64,000 nt of DNA from Sipunculus nudus (GCA_026874595.1 CM049313.1:58487159-58551158), one strand, 5' to 3'. Shown: positions 1 through 13,029, counted from the first letter of the stretch. Notes: a model not told the origin generated them from the letters alone. Translations and numbers: made by a program.

Positions 1-44
1 AGAATACACAATTGCCATCAGGTGTAAAATTGCTGGATGGGAAA

Positions 45-330
45 ATGAAGTAAAGAGTAAAACAGCAAGATTTATGAGGGAGAACTTGAAATACAAAATA
101 AGACAGCACACTGTTACGTAAAGCTAGAGAGTAAAGAGTAAAGCAGCAAGAGTTATGCGGGATAACTTGAAATACAAAATAAGAGAGTACACTATTACGT
201 ACATGAAAGATAAAGCTAGAATGTAAAGAGTAAAACAGCAAGATATATGAGAGAGAACTTGAAATACAAAATAAGAGTACACTATTAAGTACAGTAAAGA
301 TAAGTTAAGTAAAGCTAGAAAATTTAAAGA
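45..330. repeat. Imperfect tandem repeat, about three units of 80-95 bp
   Basis: The block 'aagagtaaaacagcaag' followed by 'aacttgaaatacaaaataag' recurs at about 53, 134 and 226, each time followed by a 'cactattacgta'-type stretch. The units differ by small indels. No coding sequence is seen in it. Confidence 0.7.
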
Positions 331-1883
331 GAATTGTGAAATATTAGAAGAAGAGGTTACTTAAATGGGACATAACATAAAAAGTACAGATACCATAGAA
401 CCCCAGCAGAGTCGTTTCTGTTATCATCGATAAAAAAAAAGTGTAAGTCGTTGAAATGTTTCCATGTGTTTCGATGAAAAATAACGATTTCTACGACATA
501 GTATGCAACGTATTTGATACATGCTCAGAATGTTGTATTGGACCTCTGCAATAATCCAAAACTTAAAAGGTCATCCAAACTACATTTATTACGGCGAATT
601 GTGAGTCAAGATGAATGAAAACTGGCCGTGGGAGTCGGTTCTTTTTTTAATCGATCATCGGTTTGAGCAAACCAACTGATGATCGATTATTAATCGGTTC
701 AGACAAATATATGCAATTATCAAAGAAATATGCAATAATCTGTGAAACTGTACCTACGTTACCCCGACAGGTATTCTCCTCTCGCGCACGAGTGTAACGA
801 TCCTTCCACGTATAAAGACTAATTTAAAGGATCAAATTTAACGTCTGCAACGTCGGGTAATATCCTTTATAATGGAATTTAAGAGCATCTAAGAATGTTT
901 GGCCTATAAAGGGGCTTTTTTCCTATCACATAAAGGCAGATTTTACGGGCCCAGGTGCGCTTGGGGCAGATCATACCAAAAAATTGCAGACTAGTCAAAA
1001 AACAAATCCAGCTGAAATCCAAATAATCGATCGGCCGGGTTAGCCCCAACAAAGAAATTTTTAAGGACGGCCTAAACAGCGGCACCTTGCATCGGTTGAA
1101 TAGATTATTTCTAAGAGAATCTCGCAAAATTGGCATAGACCTGGAGAATTTATGGAGTATTTTAACGCCTTCCCGCCTATATTTTGCAATGTACATTTCG
1201 TTAGAAAACTCTCCGCTGATTCTGCAGCTCCCTGCGAGTTCACAGATAATAAGTTTAATAAGTCCTCCGTTCTCGCATCTACCGTGTCATACTCAGTTAC
1301 ATACGGAAGTTATCTGGGAACACAGACACATTATATGACGCGCGGAATGTGGTAAAAATGGAAGAATCATTTTTGCCTATAAGATAAAGGCATTCTGGAA
1401 AGGAAACAATCATTATTATGATGTAATTGATCGTCGCCTTTGGTAATCGAGCGCTTGAAAGTGGCAGCAAACCGACTGACTTTCGATAAAACTCGATGAT
1501 TGGCCCACCATTAATGAAAACCATCTGTTAACGAAAAAAAAGAAGTAGTAAAACAGTCAACAGCGAATTGCAACCATGCCTAAACACCAATATATCACTA
1601 AAATCCTGCATTTCCTAGTATATAACTTTTACCTGAATATATGCCCGAAAAGTGAATATTGTCTCTCTTGTACAAAGCTCTGTTAAATACTAAAACCCCG
1701 TTTTGGACCTCGTTGCCACAATTACAGCCAGCTCTCCCTTTTTTTGTATGCAGGTTTCACAGAATCAACCCAAAGACACAAAATGTATTACATGTTGGGT
1801 TAGTATGAATAAAAATACTCAGTTATCCAAAAAAGGGATGATTAAAAGTAGCCATCTGCAAATTGCTATCATGTAAGTTCACC

Positions 1884-1923
<40 letters not shown>

Positions 1924-3544
1924 CCTAATTTATAATATATGTGTTAACAAATGAATATTATGTATGTTCCTTTGATGTTCTCGTTCATATTTGCAGTTAG
2001 TTTTTTTCCCAAATAATCTCCCAAATAAAAATGGTCTTTGCCTAGGACGATTTTTTTCACTTTGTTTAATGTTTTTGCATCAAATAACGCTATCAGTTCA
2101 ATATTATTTATATTCTCTTCCAGGACTGGCCGAATACTGCCAATGGCAGGAATAAGGAAAAGAAGCTCAACCGCTCAGTCACTACTTTCAGGATTTACTC
2201 AGCTTGATTTAACATTACTGATATACGATAATCATTCTCATTAAATCAGTCAAACAAAGACATAAACCTCAAATGCGCATCCTTATATTCAAGTGTTTTC
2301 ATAACTGAAGTCCATCCTTTATGACCAACCTTTTCACTCATGTTCAACCAAGTCCATCAACATGACACACACATAAGTCATTCCAATAATTTATATGGAA
2401 GTAAACCTCCAACTATATTTAAAGACTTCTTAAAGATACCATTTTTAAGCAGAGGCCTTATTTTGTGAAAATCAGAGAAATTGGTCCTCCTCGAAGTTCT
2501 TCAAAAAATGATCCTGTATTTCCTTGAAACCTCCTTTGTGTCTTGATGTCCTATATTACATTTTATTTAATAGTTTGCTTTATAACCTGGTTCTCTCATT
2601 CCCGGGAGTTAATTGCATATTACGTTGCATGTCATATGTTTTCATGTTTAATATCATAAAATGCGAACGTTATGAATATAACATTACGAATAGAATACGG
2701 CTTGTTTCAGCGCCAAGAAACATGATGAGAAGCAGGAATCAAGGATAGAAATTATCATTTCTTATCTTGACCTTATAATGTAACGAAAGTTAAACCACAT
2801 ATCATTAAATTAATCCCAACCAAAACAGGCTTAATTTTTTCTTACCAGACCATCGAAAGATTAAGTCTTGTCGAGAGTAATATAGATATAAAATAAGGAC
2901 AATGCCAAATCTATAGATATTAATTTGAATATATGTTTGACACATATGGTATCGGATAATTGAGAGAAATTGGTAAAAGGTTGTAAAGGAAATATTATTT
3001 TTATGTTGCAAACAAGATGTTTTTAAATTAATTACTCCTCCCTGCATTTGGCCGCTGTGTTCTACTGAACAGAAACAAAACGAACGATCAGGACATTTGG
3101 ACGTCTTTTGTCATTATGCAAATGTTTACTTTAATTTGAATGCTTTTGTTTGACGTGTATGTCACAGCTGTCAATTATTTTTTAATGATTTTCTTGATTG
3201 GGAATAACTAAATATCTTGAATAGGTGTAATTATTTTAGTGTAATCATATGCACTCTATTTTACTTATTCATTCGTGTATTCATGTTAATACAATAGCGA
3301 GTTTTGATCATTTTATATCTCGAACAGAAATTTATTACAATACAAAGCGAGCCTCACAAGAACTTTATTTGTATATACTTGAAACGTTGTTATCAATGGT
3401 TTAATTTTCTAATTTCATGTATCATGTAAAATACGTTGTGATAATTCTTTCTAAATAAATATCTATTTCTACGGTATGAATAGCTTAAATCTTTGAGGTT
3501 TTGTGTATGTGTATTTCTCTGTTTATCTGTGGATGTTAAAGCGC
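331..3544. other. No gene recognised
   Basis: Only short open frames without recognisable domains are present, and composition is AT-rich. A (TA)n tract lies at 1887-1922. I see no splice-bounded exon, RNA gene or transposase here. Confidence 0.5.
1887..1922. repeat. (TA)n microsatellite
   Basis: An uninterrupted run of about 18 TA dinucleotides. Confidence 0.95.
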
Positions 3545-3960
3545 TTGTATGAGCATGTCTTGGGTCACTCTGTCTGTGTGTCCGTCTGCATTGTTGTCCC
3601 CGCCTGTCTGTGTGTTCGTCTCTAATTTGTCCATCAACCTGTGTGTCCGTCTGTAATGCCCCCCCCCCCCCCGTCTGTGTGCCCGTCTGTATTGCGCCTT
3701 ACTGTGTGCCAATCCCTGTTGTGCCCGCCTGCCAACGTGTCCGTCTTTATTGTGCCTGCCTGTCTCTGTTGGGCTCGCTTATCTGTGTGTCCCTCGGGTT
3801 TTCGCTTTCATGTCTGAATGTCCTTATGGATAATTCTGCCCGCCTGTTTGTGTGTCAATCAGTATTTTGCCGCCTGCCTGTGTGTCCGCCTATTTTGTGT
3901 CGCCTGTCTGTATTCGCCTGTATCATGCCCCGCTGTCTTTGTGTCAATTTGTCTATGAGT
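3545..3960. repeat. Degenerate pyrimidine/GT-rich minisatellite
   Basis: Phrases such as 'ctgtgtgtccgtctg' and 'attgtgcccgcctg' recur roughly every 30-40 bp with many differences, and a poly-C run interrupts them near 3660-3672. The 129-codon open frame across it is Cys/Val/Pro-rich because of the repeat and is not credible as a gene. Confidence 0.7.
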
Positions 3961-5087
3961 CAGTTTAATTTACTGAATTTACGGCCTATGTGTATTTAAT
4001 AGATAACCAAGAGCCCATACCTTTAACCAAATCGTCAATCTTCTCTTCAAAAAGCTTAAGTTTTAAGTTTCAATTATTGTGAAGAATCGTCCTTTTTATT
4101 ACCATCATTCCATCAAATTTTATATTTAGTATGACAGGATCATACAAGACATCAATAAAATAAAATTACGCGAAACTTCTCCTGGAATTAGTCTTCTCTA
4201 TAAGCACCAGGTCGCGCTTCCCTGCAGGACCACCAGTAAGCCAGACCATACAACGAAGTATAATTTCAGATCGCCATTGAAGCACTTCTGTTTTTTTTTT
4301 TCGTTGACCTCTTAATTTTTATCGTTTTTTTATATAATATTATACACCGATTCTTGTTGTTTTGGCCAAAAGTTTGATTTTATATACGACCACCTGATGC
4401 CAGTCCCCGAATATTCAGAACTGAGAGCTTAAAAAATGTCTTCTTGTTATCATCTTAAATATAAAACATTTTTATTCCCCCTCCGATGACAAGGAAAACC
4501 ATACTTCCGCAAAAATCGTGATACCATGGAATCTTCAACCTCACGCATGGTCAAGATCTTTTGTGCCCCATTGAGAAAGATTGGTTTTGTGTCTTTTTGG
4601 CCGTTGGTGGCGCTGCTTATCACCTCAAAATGCGTAAATGGTTCCTCTCAATATCGCCAATGCAGTTTCCCACGAAGGTTTAACTGCCGCAGCCAGAGGC
4701 CCGTTTATGCAGGCAAACGTGTTAAACGTTTTTCACAATAATGAACACCGGAGAAACTGGTTGTCCTGACGTTAATACCTTATATATTCTATGGAATTTA
4801 TTTATTAAATGCCATTACTGAACATAAGAATACACGGCTGATTGAATAACTTGAATGAATTTAATCATTTTTTTTTTACAATTCAATAAATGTTTGAAGA
4901 TAAACCTGGAGGGGATGGTCAGTAATGTTACTCTAAGTGCATACGTTGTTATGGTGAATGAAGGTGGTTGACGAACTGGACGCTAGGGGGCACCAGTTGT
5001 TTGCCTGTTATTTTTAGGCAGGCAGTCATTTACTTCCTCCCAACCCAACAGTATCCGGCCCACACAAAAGGCGGATAGAAATCAGTT
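3961..5087. other. No gene recognised
   Basis: No domain, exon or mobile element identified. Open frames are short and of biased composition. Confidence 0.5.
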
Positions 5088-5148
5088 TAATAATAATAAT
5101 AATAATAATAATAAAAACAATTATTATTATAATTATTATTATTATTAT
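5088..5148. repeat. (AAT)n followed by (ATT)n
   Basis: About nine AAT units are followed, after a short A-rich spacer, by about nine TTA units. The two halves are complementary, so the tract can fold into a hairpin. The Ile-rich open frame across it is an artefact of the repeat. Confidence 0.9.
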
Positions 5149-5778
5149 GGTAGATAATATGTATAGCGCCAATACTCTAATAGTCTGACACACAACGGTA
5201 TTTACATACACACACACCCTCAATTTTTTGGAAACCCAATCCCTACCTCTCCCTAAGCCCCCTATCTTTCTCGCCTTCACTTTCGTGTTAATCCATTGCA
5301 ATTGACTTAAAAACAATGATGGATACTAATCATCTATAACTTGCCGAAAGAGATACGTTTAAATTGGTTTTAAAAGATGTACGAGTCGGAGATTTTAATT
5401 AGTGTAGTAAGAAGCGGATTGTACACATGTTAATGAGTCATTAGGCTCGGGCAGTGTTTTGACGCCTCTATGCCACACTGGGTATCTATGAATTATAACT
5501 TAAATTTACGAGACGACCCAGAAAGGAGCAAGACATAACACCAGACACATAAACCATCTTGCGGTTTCAAGGCCACGGTTCAAAGTCACCAAGTTCGAGC
5601 TTATTTTGTATTGCTATGTCGTTTACTTCGACCATTTTACTTTTCTTGATGAAGTACACCTGGCGTGAATGTCTTTTTATATAGGTATTAAAATGGCCGG
5701 ATTTATTTATTTATGTGGTGTGACGTGAGTAGACGACCGTGTAAATGTTAATGCTGAAAGCGAACAGAACTCAAAGAG
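5149..5778. other. No gene recognised
   Basis: Nothing identifiable on either strand. Confidence 0.45.
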
Positions 5779-6180
5779 CCACTGCCATCGCTTCTGCACG
5801 CAATGCGGATACCGTATATTATGATATACCTCAAAAGTATACCCCAAAAAAGAATACATGCTTTTGGTCTTTTAATGGCAAATCTGCTACTCTGCATTCC
5901 AATATAATACACTGATTGGGGACACAGTCGCTTTTATGAGACAGATATATCACAAGACAGAACACAAAGACATTGACACGCAGACCCACTGCCACCGCTT
6001 CTGCACGAAATGGGGAAACCGTATATTATGATATACCTCAAAAGTGAACCCCAAAAAGATCAAATGCTTTAAGATTTTTCATTGCAAAAATGTTACTCCA
6101 CATTCAAATATGATACATTGCTTAAGGATACAGTCGCATTTTTTAGACGTATAGATCACAGGAGTGCACAGGAGAGACCT
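5779..6180. repeat. Direct tandem duplication, period about 208 bp
   Basis: The segment beginning 'ccactgcca' at 5779 recurs at 5987. Both copies contain 'ccgtatattatgatatacct', a 'ccccaaaa' stretch, and 'acagtcgc' near the end. Divergence is substantial, so the duplication is old. Confidence 0.75.
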
Positions 6181-6959
6181 CATATCAGGGCACAAAAAAT
6201 AGACAATATATTAAGGTACATAATTTTTTTCTCAAATAGTTAATGAAACATTTAAATCAGCGAGATTCGTGCAACAGAAAAACGAACTCCCCGGCCACTA
6301 TAAAAGAGGAATACAAAAGTCCCAAAACTTACGCAATGGTAATGTTCTGGGAAACGTCGGCGTGGGAATATGATGCGGAGGTTTGTAATTATTCCTACGT
6401 GGGAGGCTTATACGGGCTGGTCAGTTCATGATCAACCCATAAAAGTCTATATGGGTTAATATTTATATCAAAAGGTATATGGGTTTCTTTATTCATATTT
6501 AGATCACAAATTTACTTAAGTCCTGATTAGTTTAATTAATATATGCACACAAGGTATCCATAAAACTAGACCTGAGCAATATTTCTTATTTTTTAACATT
6601 TATGTAAAAACAATGAAAATGACTTTTCAAATATTCTCTAAGATGGCTTTAAAATGCTGATATTGCACAATAAGGGTCAACTTTATATATACTAATATTA
6701 TTCCATTTTTTTTTATTTCAATCCTGATGTTTAATGCAAGCAGTAGGTTTACAATTGGCACATGGAAAACATTACTCTTACTCTGTAATCAGAGTTTTTA
6801 CCAAAGACCTTTTACATAAATCAGTTGACATAACTGTGGGTGTTTTCTCGAGTTGTTCTTGAATACCAACATGAGGTTTTCAATCACATCATTCCATGAG
6901 AACATGAGAAAATTTCCTGACTAAATATTACATTGATTGTTGGCTGTGTGGACGTTAGA
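6181..6959. other. No gene recognised
   Basis: AT-rich sequence upstream of the LINE fragment. It may include more decayed LINE sequence that I cannot recognise. Confidence 0.4.
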
Positions 6960-7133
6960 TCAATTAGAAGAAAAAATGTAAACTTATGTGGGGAAACATC
7001 TGTGATGTATATAATTTGCGTTTGGTTACTGAAACCTGGCTCAAAGACATTGAATATTCAATAATTGTTGATCCAAAACCGAGCGGTTACTGCTTTTAAC
7101 ACTGTCCAAGACCCGAACGAGCAGGTTGGGATG
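6960..7133 (+). pseudogene. CR1/L2-like LINE, endonuclease domain, left fragment
   Basis: The + strand encodes a piece of an apurinic-type endonuclease (APE) of a CR1/L2/Jockey-type non-LTR retrotransposon, with the diagnostic ETWL motif near 7034 and one in-frame TAA before the right edge. The reading frame stops abruptly at 7133 where the 4.5-kb inverted-repeat element begins, and resumes in the same frame at 11674 once one copy of the flanking ATG is removed. This LINE is therefore the older element and the host of the insertion. It is dead: stops, frameshifts and no intact open frame. The CR1/L2 assignment comes from general motif spacing and is less certain than the LINE identity. Confidence 0.6.
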
Positions 7134-8420
7134 TAGTCCTGGGGCTGAGGGGGGTCCTGTGTGCAATCATATGTCCCCTAATTTTGACTTCTGATCCAGG
7201 TAGGACACCCTTATGGGAGTAAAAAAAACTTGGGTAGACATCCTGGGTCGAGGGCAGAAAGGGTAAAATTCAAGAAGGCGTCTAAGATGGCCGCCAAACC
7301 ATTGAATCATATATTACTCGAAACGCAATTGAGGTAGGGGAATGACTTTGATGTCTTTGCCTATGTTTTCAGGGTCAAGGAATCTATTGAAACCATTTCC
7401 AAGACAATATTGTATTTGGTTACGGTGATATTCAATATGGCTGCCAATAAGGCCGCCGAACCATAAAATCATACATAACTCAAAAAGTTATTGAGGTAAG
7501 GGAATGATTTTTGGTGTCTTAGCCTATGTTTTCAATATCAAAGAATCTATTAACTCATTTTCAAGACTATATCGTATTTGATTACGGTGATATTCAATAT
7601 GGCTGCCAATATGGCTGCCGTGCCATAAAATCATACATAATTAAAAAAGTAACTGAGGTAGGGGAATGATTTAGGTGTCTTTGCCTATGTTTTCAAGGTC
7701 AAGGAATCTATTGAAACCATTTTCAAGACAATACCCCATTTGGTTACGGTGATATTCAATATGGCTGCCAATATGGCCGCTGTATCATTGAATCGCATGT
7801 GACAAGCCAAGGAATTAAGGTAGGGGGTTGATTTCCGTGTTATCGTCTATGTTTTTAGGGCCTAGGAGTCTCTTTTAATTTTTTTCAAGACTATACTGTT
7901 TCTGGTAAAGGGGATATTTTAATATGGCTGCAAATAGAGCAACCAATGTACCATTCGATCATGTATGCCATTCTATGGAATTAAAGTGGGGGTTGATATT
8001 TCGATGTCTTTGCCTATGTTTAAAGAGTTAAAGGATCTATTGAAACTATACCGTATTTGGTTATCGTGATGTTCAATTTGGCTGCCAATACGGCCACTGT
8101 ATCATTGTACCATGTCTCACTATCCAAGGAATTAAGGTAGGGGATGATATTTCGGTGTCTTTGTCTATGTTTTAAGGGTTAAAGGATTTATTGAAACTAT
8201 TTTTAAGACAATTCCGTATTAGGTTATGGTAAAATTCAAAATTCATTATGGATACCAATATAAAAGCTGTATAATTGAATCATGAGTAACTCCTAAAGAA
8301 TCGAGACAAGATTGATATTGTTGTCTTTTGTTAAATTTTCACTGGTAATAAAAACTTCCAAAATCATCATCAGGCCGGTATCTTTTCAGGCTAAAGTGGA
8401 ATTCAACATGGCTCCGCTAT
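7134..8420 (+). repeat. Left inverted arm with ~162-bp tandem units
   Basis: After a unique terminal ~190 bp, a unit containing 'gaggtaggggaatga', 'tttgcctatgttttc' and 'atattcaatatggctgcc' repeats. The 'gaggta' landmark falls at 7331, 7493, 7655, 7817, about 7984 and about 8134, so the period is 162 bp and becomes less regular inward. Units decay toward the centre of the element. Confidence 0.85.
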
Positions 8421-8753
8421 TGCGGCCATGTCATTGAATCATCCAAAATTTACTAAGGAATACAGCTTGGTGATTGATTTGGGGTTATTATGGCTGCCAA
8501 TATGCCAGAGTGTCTTAACATTCAACGTATCATCCTTAGAACTCAAGCTACATTTACAACTAGTTGATTGTAAGTTTTTAATGTAAAGAAATTGATGAAA
8601 TCAACATATATCAACGGATAATACATATCTCTTTGCATGCAAGTTTCATATCTAATGGGTACCAAGTCCATCATAACTTATTAAGGTTTATTGTATGCAT
8701 ATTTCGATATTTTGATTTTACATGGGTGCGTTTTACTTTCTTGAAATTTGCAG

Positions 8754-8848
8754 AATATGAAGCAGGGAAGTCTCTGCTTCTTGCAAGACCATACACACGA
8801 GAGAAAGATTCTCCAAACATACGTGTATGTCTTATAGAATGCTTTAAG
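8754..8848 (+). CDS. Exon-like segment inside the foldback element, unknown product
   Basis: A 95-bp open segment is bounded by a good acceptor (pyrimidine-containing 'cttgaaatttgcag' just upstream) and a good donor (AAG|GTACGG). It encodes two bases of a split codon plus 31 codons with ordinary, non-repetitive amino-acid composition, including 'GKSLLLARPYTREKDSPNIR'. I do not recognise the protein. It could be an exon captured by the transposon, a relic of its transposase, or chance. No partner exon was identified on either side. Confidence 0.25.
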
Positions 8849-8929
8849 GTACGGCCCTTGTTAGAATTTGTTTGTTGGTGGTAGATCATGAAGTTCTTGT
8901 TCGTTGATGCTACATTGTGTACCGCAAAT

Positions 8930-8996
8930 GATCGACAGGTGCTATGATTTCCACGGGTTAATGATCTACAGGTGCAATGATTTCCACGGGTTAGTA
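8930..8996. repeat. 33-bp direct duplication
   Basis: Two adjacent copies of a unit of the form 'gatc(g/t)acaggtgc(t/a)atga' followed by 'tttccacgggtta'. Confidence 0.75.
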
Positions 8997-10796
8997 CCTG
9001 AACAAGGTTTTTTTTCTGCATTTCACATTCTTGCATATTTTCATATATCTGTCTGAATCTCTAAGATAGGATATTGGAGTCAGTTGCTTTATTGTTGTTG
9101 CTTTGGTGCAGTGGTCCAAATTTGCTAGTATTGCCATTTCCAGTCAAGACATGAATGGCTGGAAGAACATAAATATAAGCTGGCCGACTCTTTATGTTGG
9201 ATCATGAATTGGAGTATATACCTTGTTTTTGTCTCAATTTCTCCTTCTGAGCCACAGTTCATTATGCCCACTTGACCAAAACAGATATGAAAAGCACAAT
9301 GCAAGTACAATCACGTATGTTTATCAAGCGATAATAACGTTTGTTTCAGCTCATTTCTTACCCCAAAAAGAGGACAAGAGGAATGATTAGGACATCCGCC
9401 TCTTTATGATGCAGAGACTAATTCAGGATAATGTGTGAGCGCTCCATTTTCTGACCAACTGTGTCTTATGGGAAATATTTACCAACATGCCTATTCTAGT
9501 GTACACTCAGGTCTATCTGAATAAAATAAAATATTTCACTGGACACTTTCTTATGGAGAGAAACTGTCCAGATCCCTTAGTTTCTGGTGTCCAAAGAAAT
9601 GTTGCTAACAAGCACTGGAGTTTACAATGCGCGCCTTTTTTTACAGATACCTTAATATAAGAGTAAAAAAATGAAACCTATACCTACATCCGAGCTCCAA
9701 GCCCAGGAACTGTTCAAATAGTTCCTTAAAGGTGGTAACACTGATTTTTATTATATATGTCATGACACCAACAACACAGCCTGTTGACATATGCGAATGT
9801 TCCACTGGCAGAACATCTTTTGCTCTAGATTTTTCTCAAGTTCTGTCATCTTTTCATGTTTGTTGTTCTTTTAGCTCAGCAGACTGTACGTCATTTGCCT
9901 AGGCAAATATCCTTAAAAACAAGAAATTAGGTCACTGTGATTTATATTCTACTGGCTATAGGAAGAATAAAAAGAATGATTTGTGCACCCTGAATGTCAG
10001 ATTGGCACATATAGTATCTAATAGGCCTAAAATCCTCTAACGCAACATAGGAGCTTCTGCAAATATCTTTAAGGAAATCTAAAGTAAATTCATCGTGACA
10101 TGTCTTCTGAAAGCTACAGGGCTAAAAGATGATCTTGAACACTAAGACAGTTTGACTGGGTTCAAGTGGTGTCCTGGTAACCCTAGAATATTTTAACCTA
10201 ACATCCAGGAAAGTTCTGGGCAAATCTCCTTTGAAACCTGAAATTAGGTTCTTAGAGCCTTCTAATATAACATCCAGAGAGGTCCTTGGAAAGTTTGTTG
10301 TCGAATCCATAAACTAGATCACTGTAATCTAAATGCTGGGAGCTTAAGGAAAAACACGAATTTAGTACTGAAAGTCAGATTAGAACAAATCGTTACAGTT
10401 TGACCTAGAATCTTCTCACATAAAATTTTAGGTCCACCCTAAATCTCCACTAACAATAGAAACTGGGTCATGGTGATTTATATTTTGTGAGCAACAAGCA
10501 GCAAATCAAATTTTGAGCACCCAGTAAGTCAGACAGGTCATCAGTCTTAAATGTTTGATATAAAATATGTCTTAGCTAAAGTAAAGGGAGGTCATTGTAA
10601 TGTTTCGTTGGACATAAAAAGTCCATGGGACCTATGTTCTTCAAGACGTGAAAGAACATGACTTGAGCACAAATCATGTTAGATGTACATGAATTTTAGC
10701 AGTTATCAAAGAAACTTTTATATTGGCAGCTAACTAACACCAAAACAAAAACAAACAAAAAATCTTGAAAATAATTTTAAAAATCCCGTCCATTGA

Positions 10797-11670
10797 AAAA
10801 AAGGGCACGACACCAAACTGAATCCCCTACCTTAATTCCTTGGCTTGTCAGACATGACCCAACTGTTGAGAAGCCATATTTGCAGCCATATTGAAAATCA
10901 CCATAACCAAATACGGTATTGTCTTTGAGATGCTTTCAGTAGATTCCTTGACCCTGACAACATTGGCAAAGAGACCAAAATCAATCCCCTACCTCTATTC
11001 CTTGGAGTGTTTTACATGATCAAATGTACAGTGGCCATATTGGCAGCCATTTTAAATATCCAAAGAATCAAAAACAGTATAGTCTTGAAGATAATTTAAA
11101 TAGTCTCCTGGGCCATAAAAACATAAACGATAACACCAAAATCAACCCCCTACCTTGATTCCTTGGTTTGTCATATACGATTCAATGGTACAGCGGCAAT
11201 ATTGGCAGCAATATCACCGTAAACAAATACGCTACTGTCTTGAAAATGGTTTCAACAGATTTCTTGACCCTGAAAACATAGGCAAAGACACCAGAATCAT
11301 TCCCCTACCCCAAATACTTTTCGAGTTTTGTATGATTTTATGGTACGGCGGCCATATTGGCAGCCATATTGAATATAACCATTATCAAATACGGTATTGT
11401 CTTAGAAATCGTTTCAATAGATTCCTTAACCCTGAAAACATAGGCAAACACACCAAAATCAATCCCCTACCCCAATTACTTTTCGAGTTATGTATGATTC
11501 AATGGTTCGGCGGCCATCTTGGACGCAATCTTGAATTTCACCCTTTCTGCCCACGACCAAGGATGTCTACCCAAGTTTTTTTTACTCCTCTAAGGGTGTT
11601 CTACCTGGATCAGAATTCAAAATTAGGAGACATATGATTGCACACAGGACCCCCCTCAGCCCCCGGACTA
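10797..11670 (-). repeat. Right inverted arm with ~160-bp tandem units
   Basis: On the minus strand this repeats the left-arm unit. On the + strand the landmark 'cccctacc' appears near 10825, 10987, 11147, 11304 and 11464. It carries about five units, two fewer than the left arm, which is consistent with unequal exchange within arms. Confidence 0.85.
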
Positions 11671-12972
11671 ATGTGAGTATTGTCTGCGAACCAAGCACGA
11701 AACCAAAATGTTTATCATCTGGCCAAATGAAAACATTTGAGTTTTCAGAGTGGATTGTTAGATGTTAATCGGACACACTTCATGGTAAAGTTGTTTATAG
11801 ACCAGCTTTCTTCGATAAGCATCCCGCTACACTGAATGATTTTATTGAGGAATTCAGTGCGTATTTGGGACACATAATATTCATTGTGAAGATAAACTAA
11901 ATACTGGTACTAGATTATATATTGATATATTAGATTAATTGAATTTGAAAAATCAGGTATCCTCAACCACCCATCAGGTCATATGCCCTCTTATCACCAG
12001 GGAAGGTTATGGTATATTACTACAGCCCCTAAAGAGAAGGTACTTCATTCTGATCACGCATTTATATAGGCTTACACGGTACTAGAAAAACCAGAGACTG
12101 AAACAAAAAAAAAAAACATTTAGGAAAATTAAAGAAATAGATCTACATAAATTAAAAAATGACATTAGGTCAAGTGATTTGATGTACATCGAGAATAAAT
12201 CTGTTCATAAAAAAGGCAATCATTTATGATCGGGTATTAAAGAAATTATAGATGCTTATGCTCAAGTTGTTCGAAAAACTTTAAAATAAAAACATGGGTC
12301 ACCATGGTACAATCAGGAGCTTAAAGAAGTGAAGAAAAAGAAACGTAAAGCAGAGGATAAATGGTTCATATTTGGAGGGCTCTGATCACAAAGGTTTCAA
12401 AGAAATATGATTACAATACATTAAAAAATACGACATCGCAAAAAAAGATGCACCACTCAGTTGACGTACAAAATGAGAGGGAAATAAAAAGAAACTCTAC
12501 AAACTTATTACAAAATTGACACAAGGTGAATCTGTAACAACTATACTGAATGTGAAAATGAAAATATATTAAAATCATGAGTGACATTGAAATGGACATC
12601 AAGGTTGAGAACATCGAGAATGTGATAAATTATAATGAATTTACCAGAACAACTGCTGAACATTTTTCTACTTTTAAACCCTTGCCTGCTTCGGATATTA
12701 GGCAACTGATCGCTCAGTCTGCAACCAAATCATACATTGTAGACCCAATATCGACTGACGTATTAAAAAAGGTGCATTGATGTCCTGTTGGAGCCAATAA
12801 CTCAGATTATGGACATTTCTTTGGTTGAAAGATCTTTTCCACACGACTGGAAATGCACGGTTGTTACCCCACTGTGACAGAAATCGGAAGCTTAACTTCA
12901 TTATAAAGATTATAGACCGGTCAGCAACCTATCATTTGTTTAGAAAATCGTAGAAAAAGCTGTCCTTTCACA

Positions 12973-13029
<57 letters not shown>

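Larger units (their letters stand above)
8421..10796. other. Central region of the foldback-like element
   Basis: About 2.4 kb between the arms. I see no transposase. It holds an exon-like segment (8754-8848), a short duplication (8930-8996), and from about 9870 a stretch resembling the 46.4-kb Helitron repeat, with phrases such as 'gacctagaatctt' and 'cctgaaattaggt'. The latter suggests that another repeat has inserted into, or been captured by, the element. Confidence 0.5.
7134..11670. mobile_element. 4.5-kb foldback-like element with tandem-repeat inverted arms
   Basis: The ends are inverted copies: the + strand at 7134 begins TAGTCCTGGGGCTGAGGGG, and the complement of 11670 begins TAGTCCGGGGGCTGAGGGG. 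The match continues for about 200 bp at high identity, then into arms built of ~162-bp tandem units (about seven left, five right, opposite orientation). The trinucleotide ATG flanks both ends (7131-7133, 11671-11673). Removing the element plus one ATG rejoins the surrounding LINE frame, which supports a real transposition with a 3-bp target duplication. Long terminal inverted repeats made of tandem subrepeats characterise Foldback and Galileo-type elements, but those make longer target duplications, so superfamily membership is open. No transposase is recognisable in the middle, so this copy is probably non-autonomous. Confidence 0.75.

Noticed and set aside
3610-3999. 129-codon Cys/Pro/Val-rich open frame
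   Set aside because: It lies wholly in a degenerate minisatellite and its composition follows from the repeat; no start context, domain or splice signal.
5026-5316. 96-codon minus-strand frame with a long Ile run
   Set aside because: The Ile run is the translation of (AAT)n/(ATT)n; low-complexity artefact.
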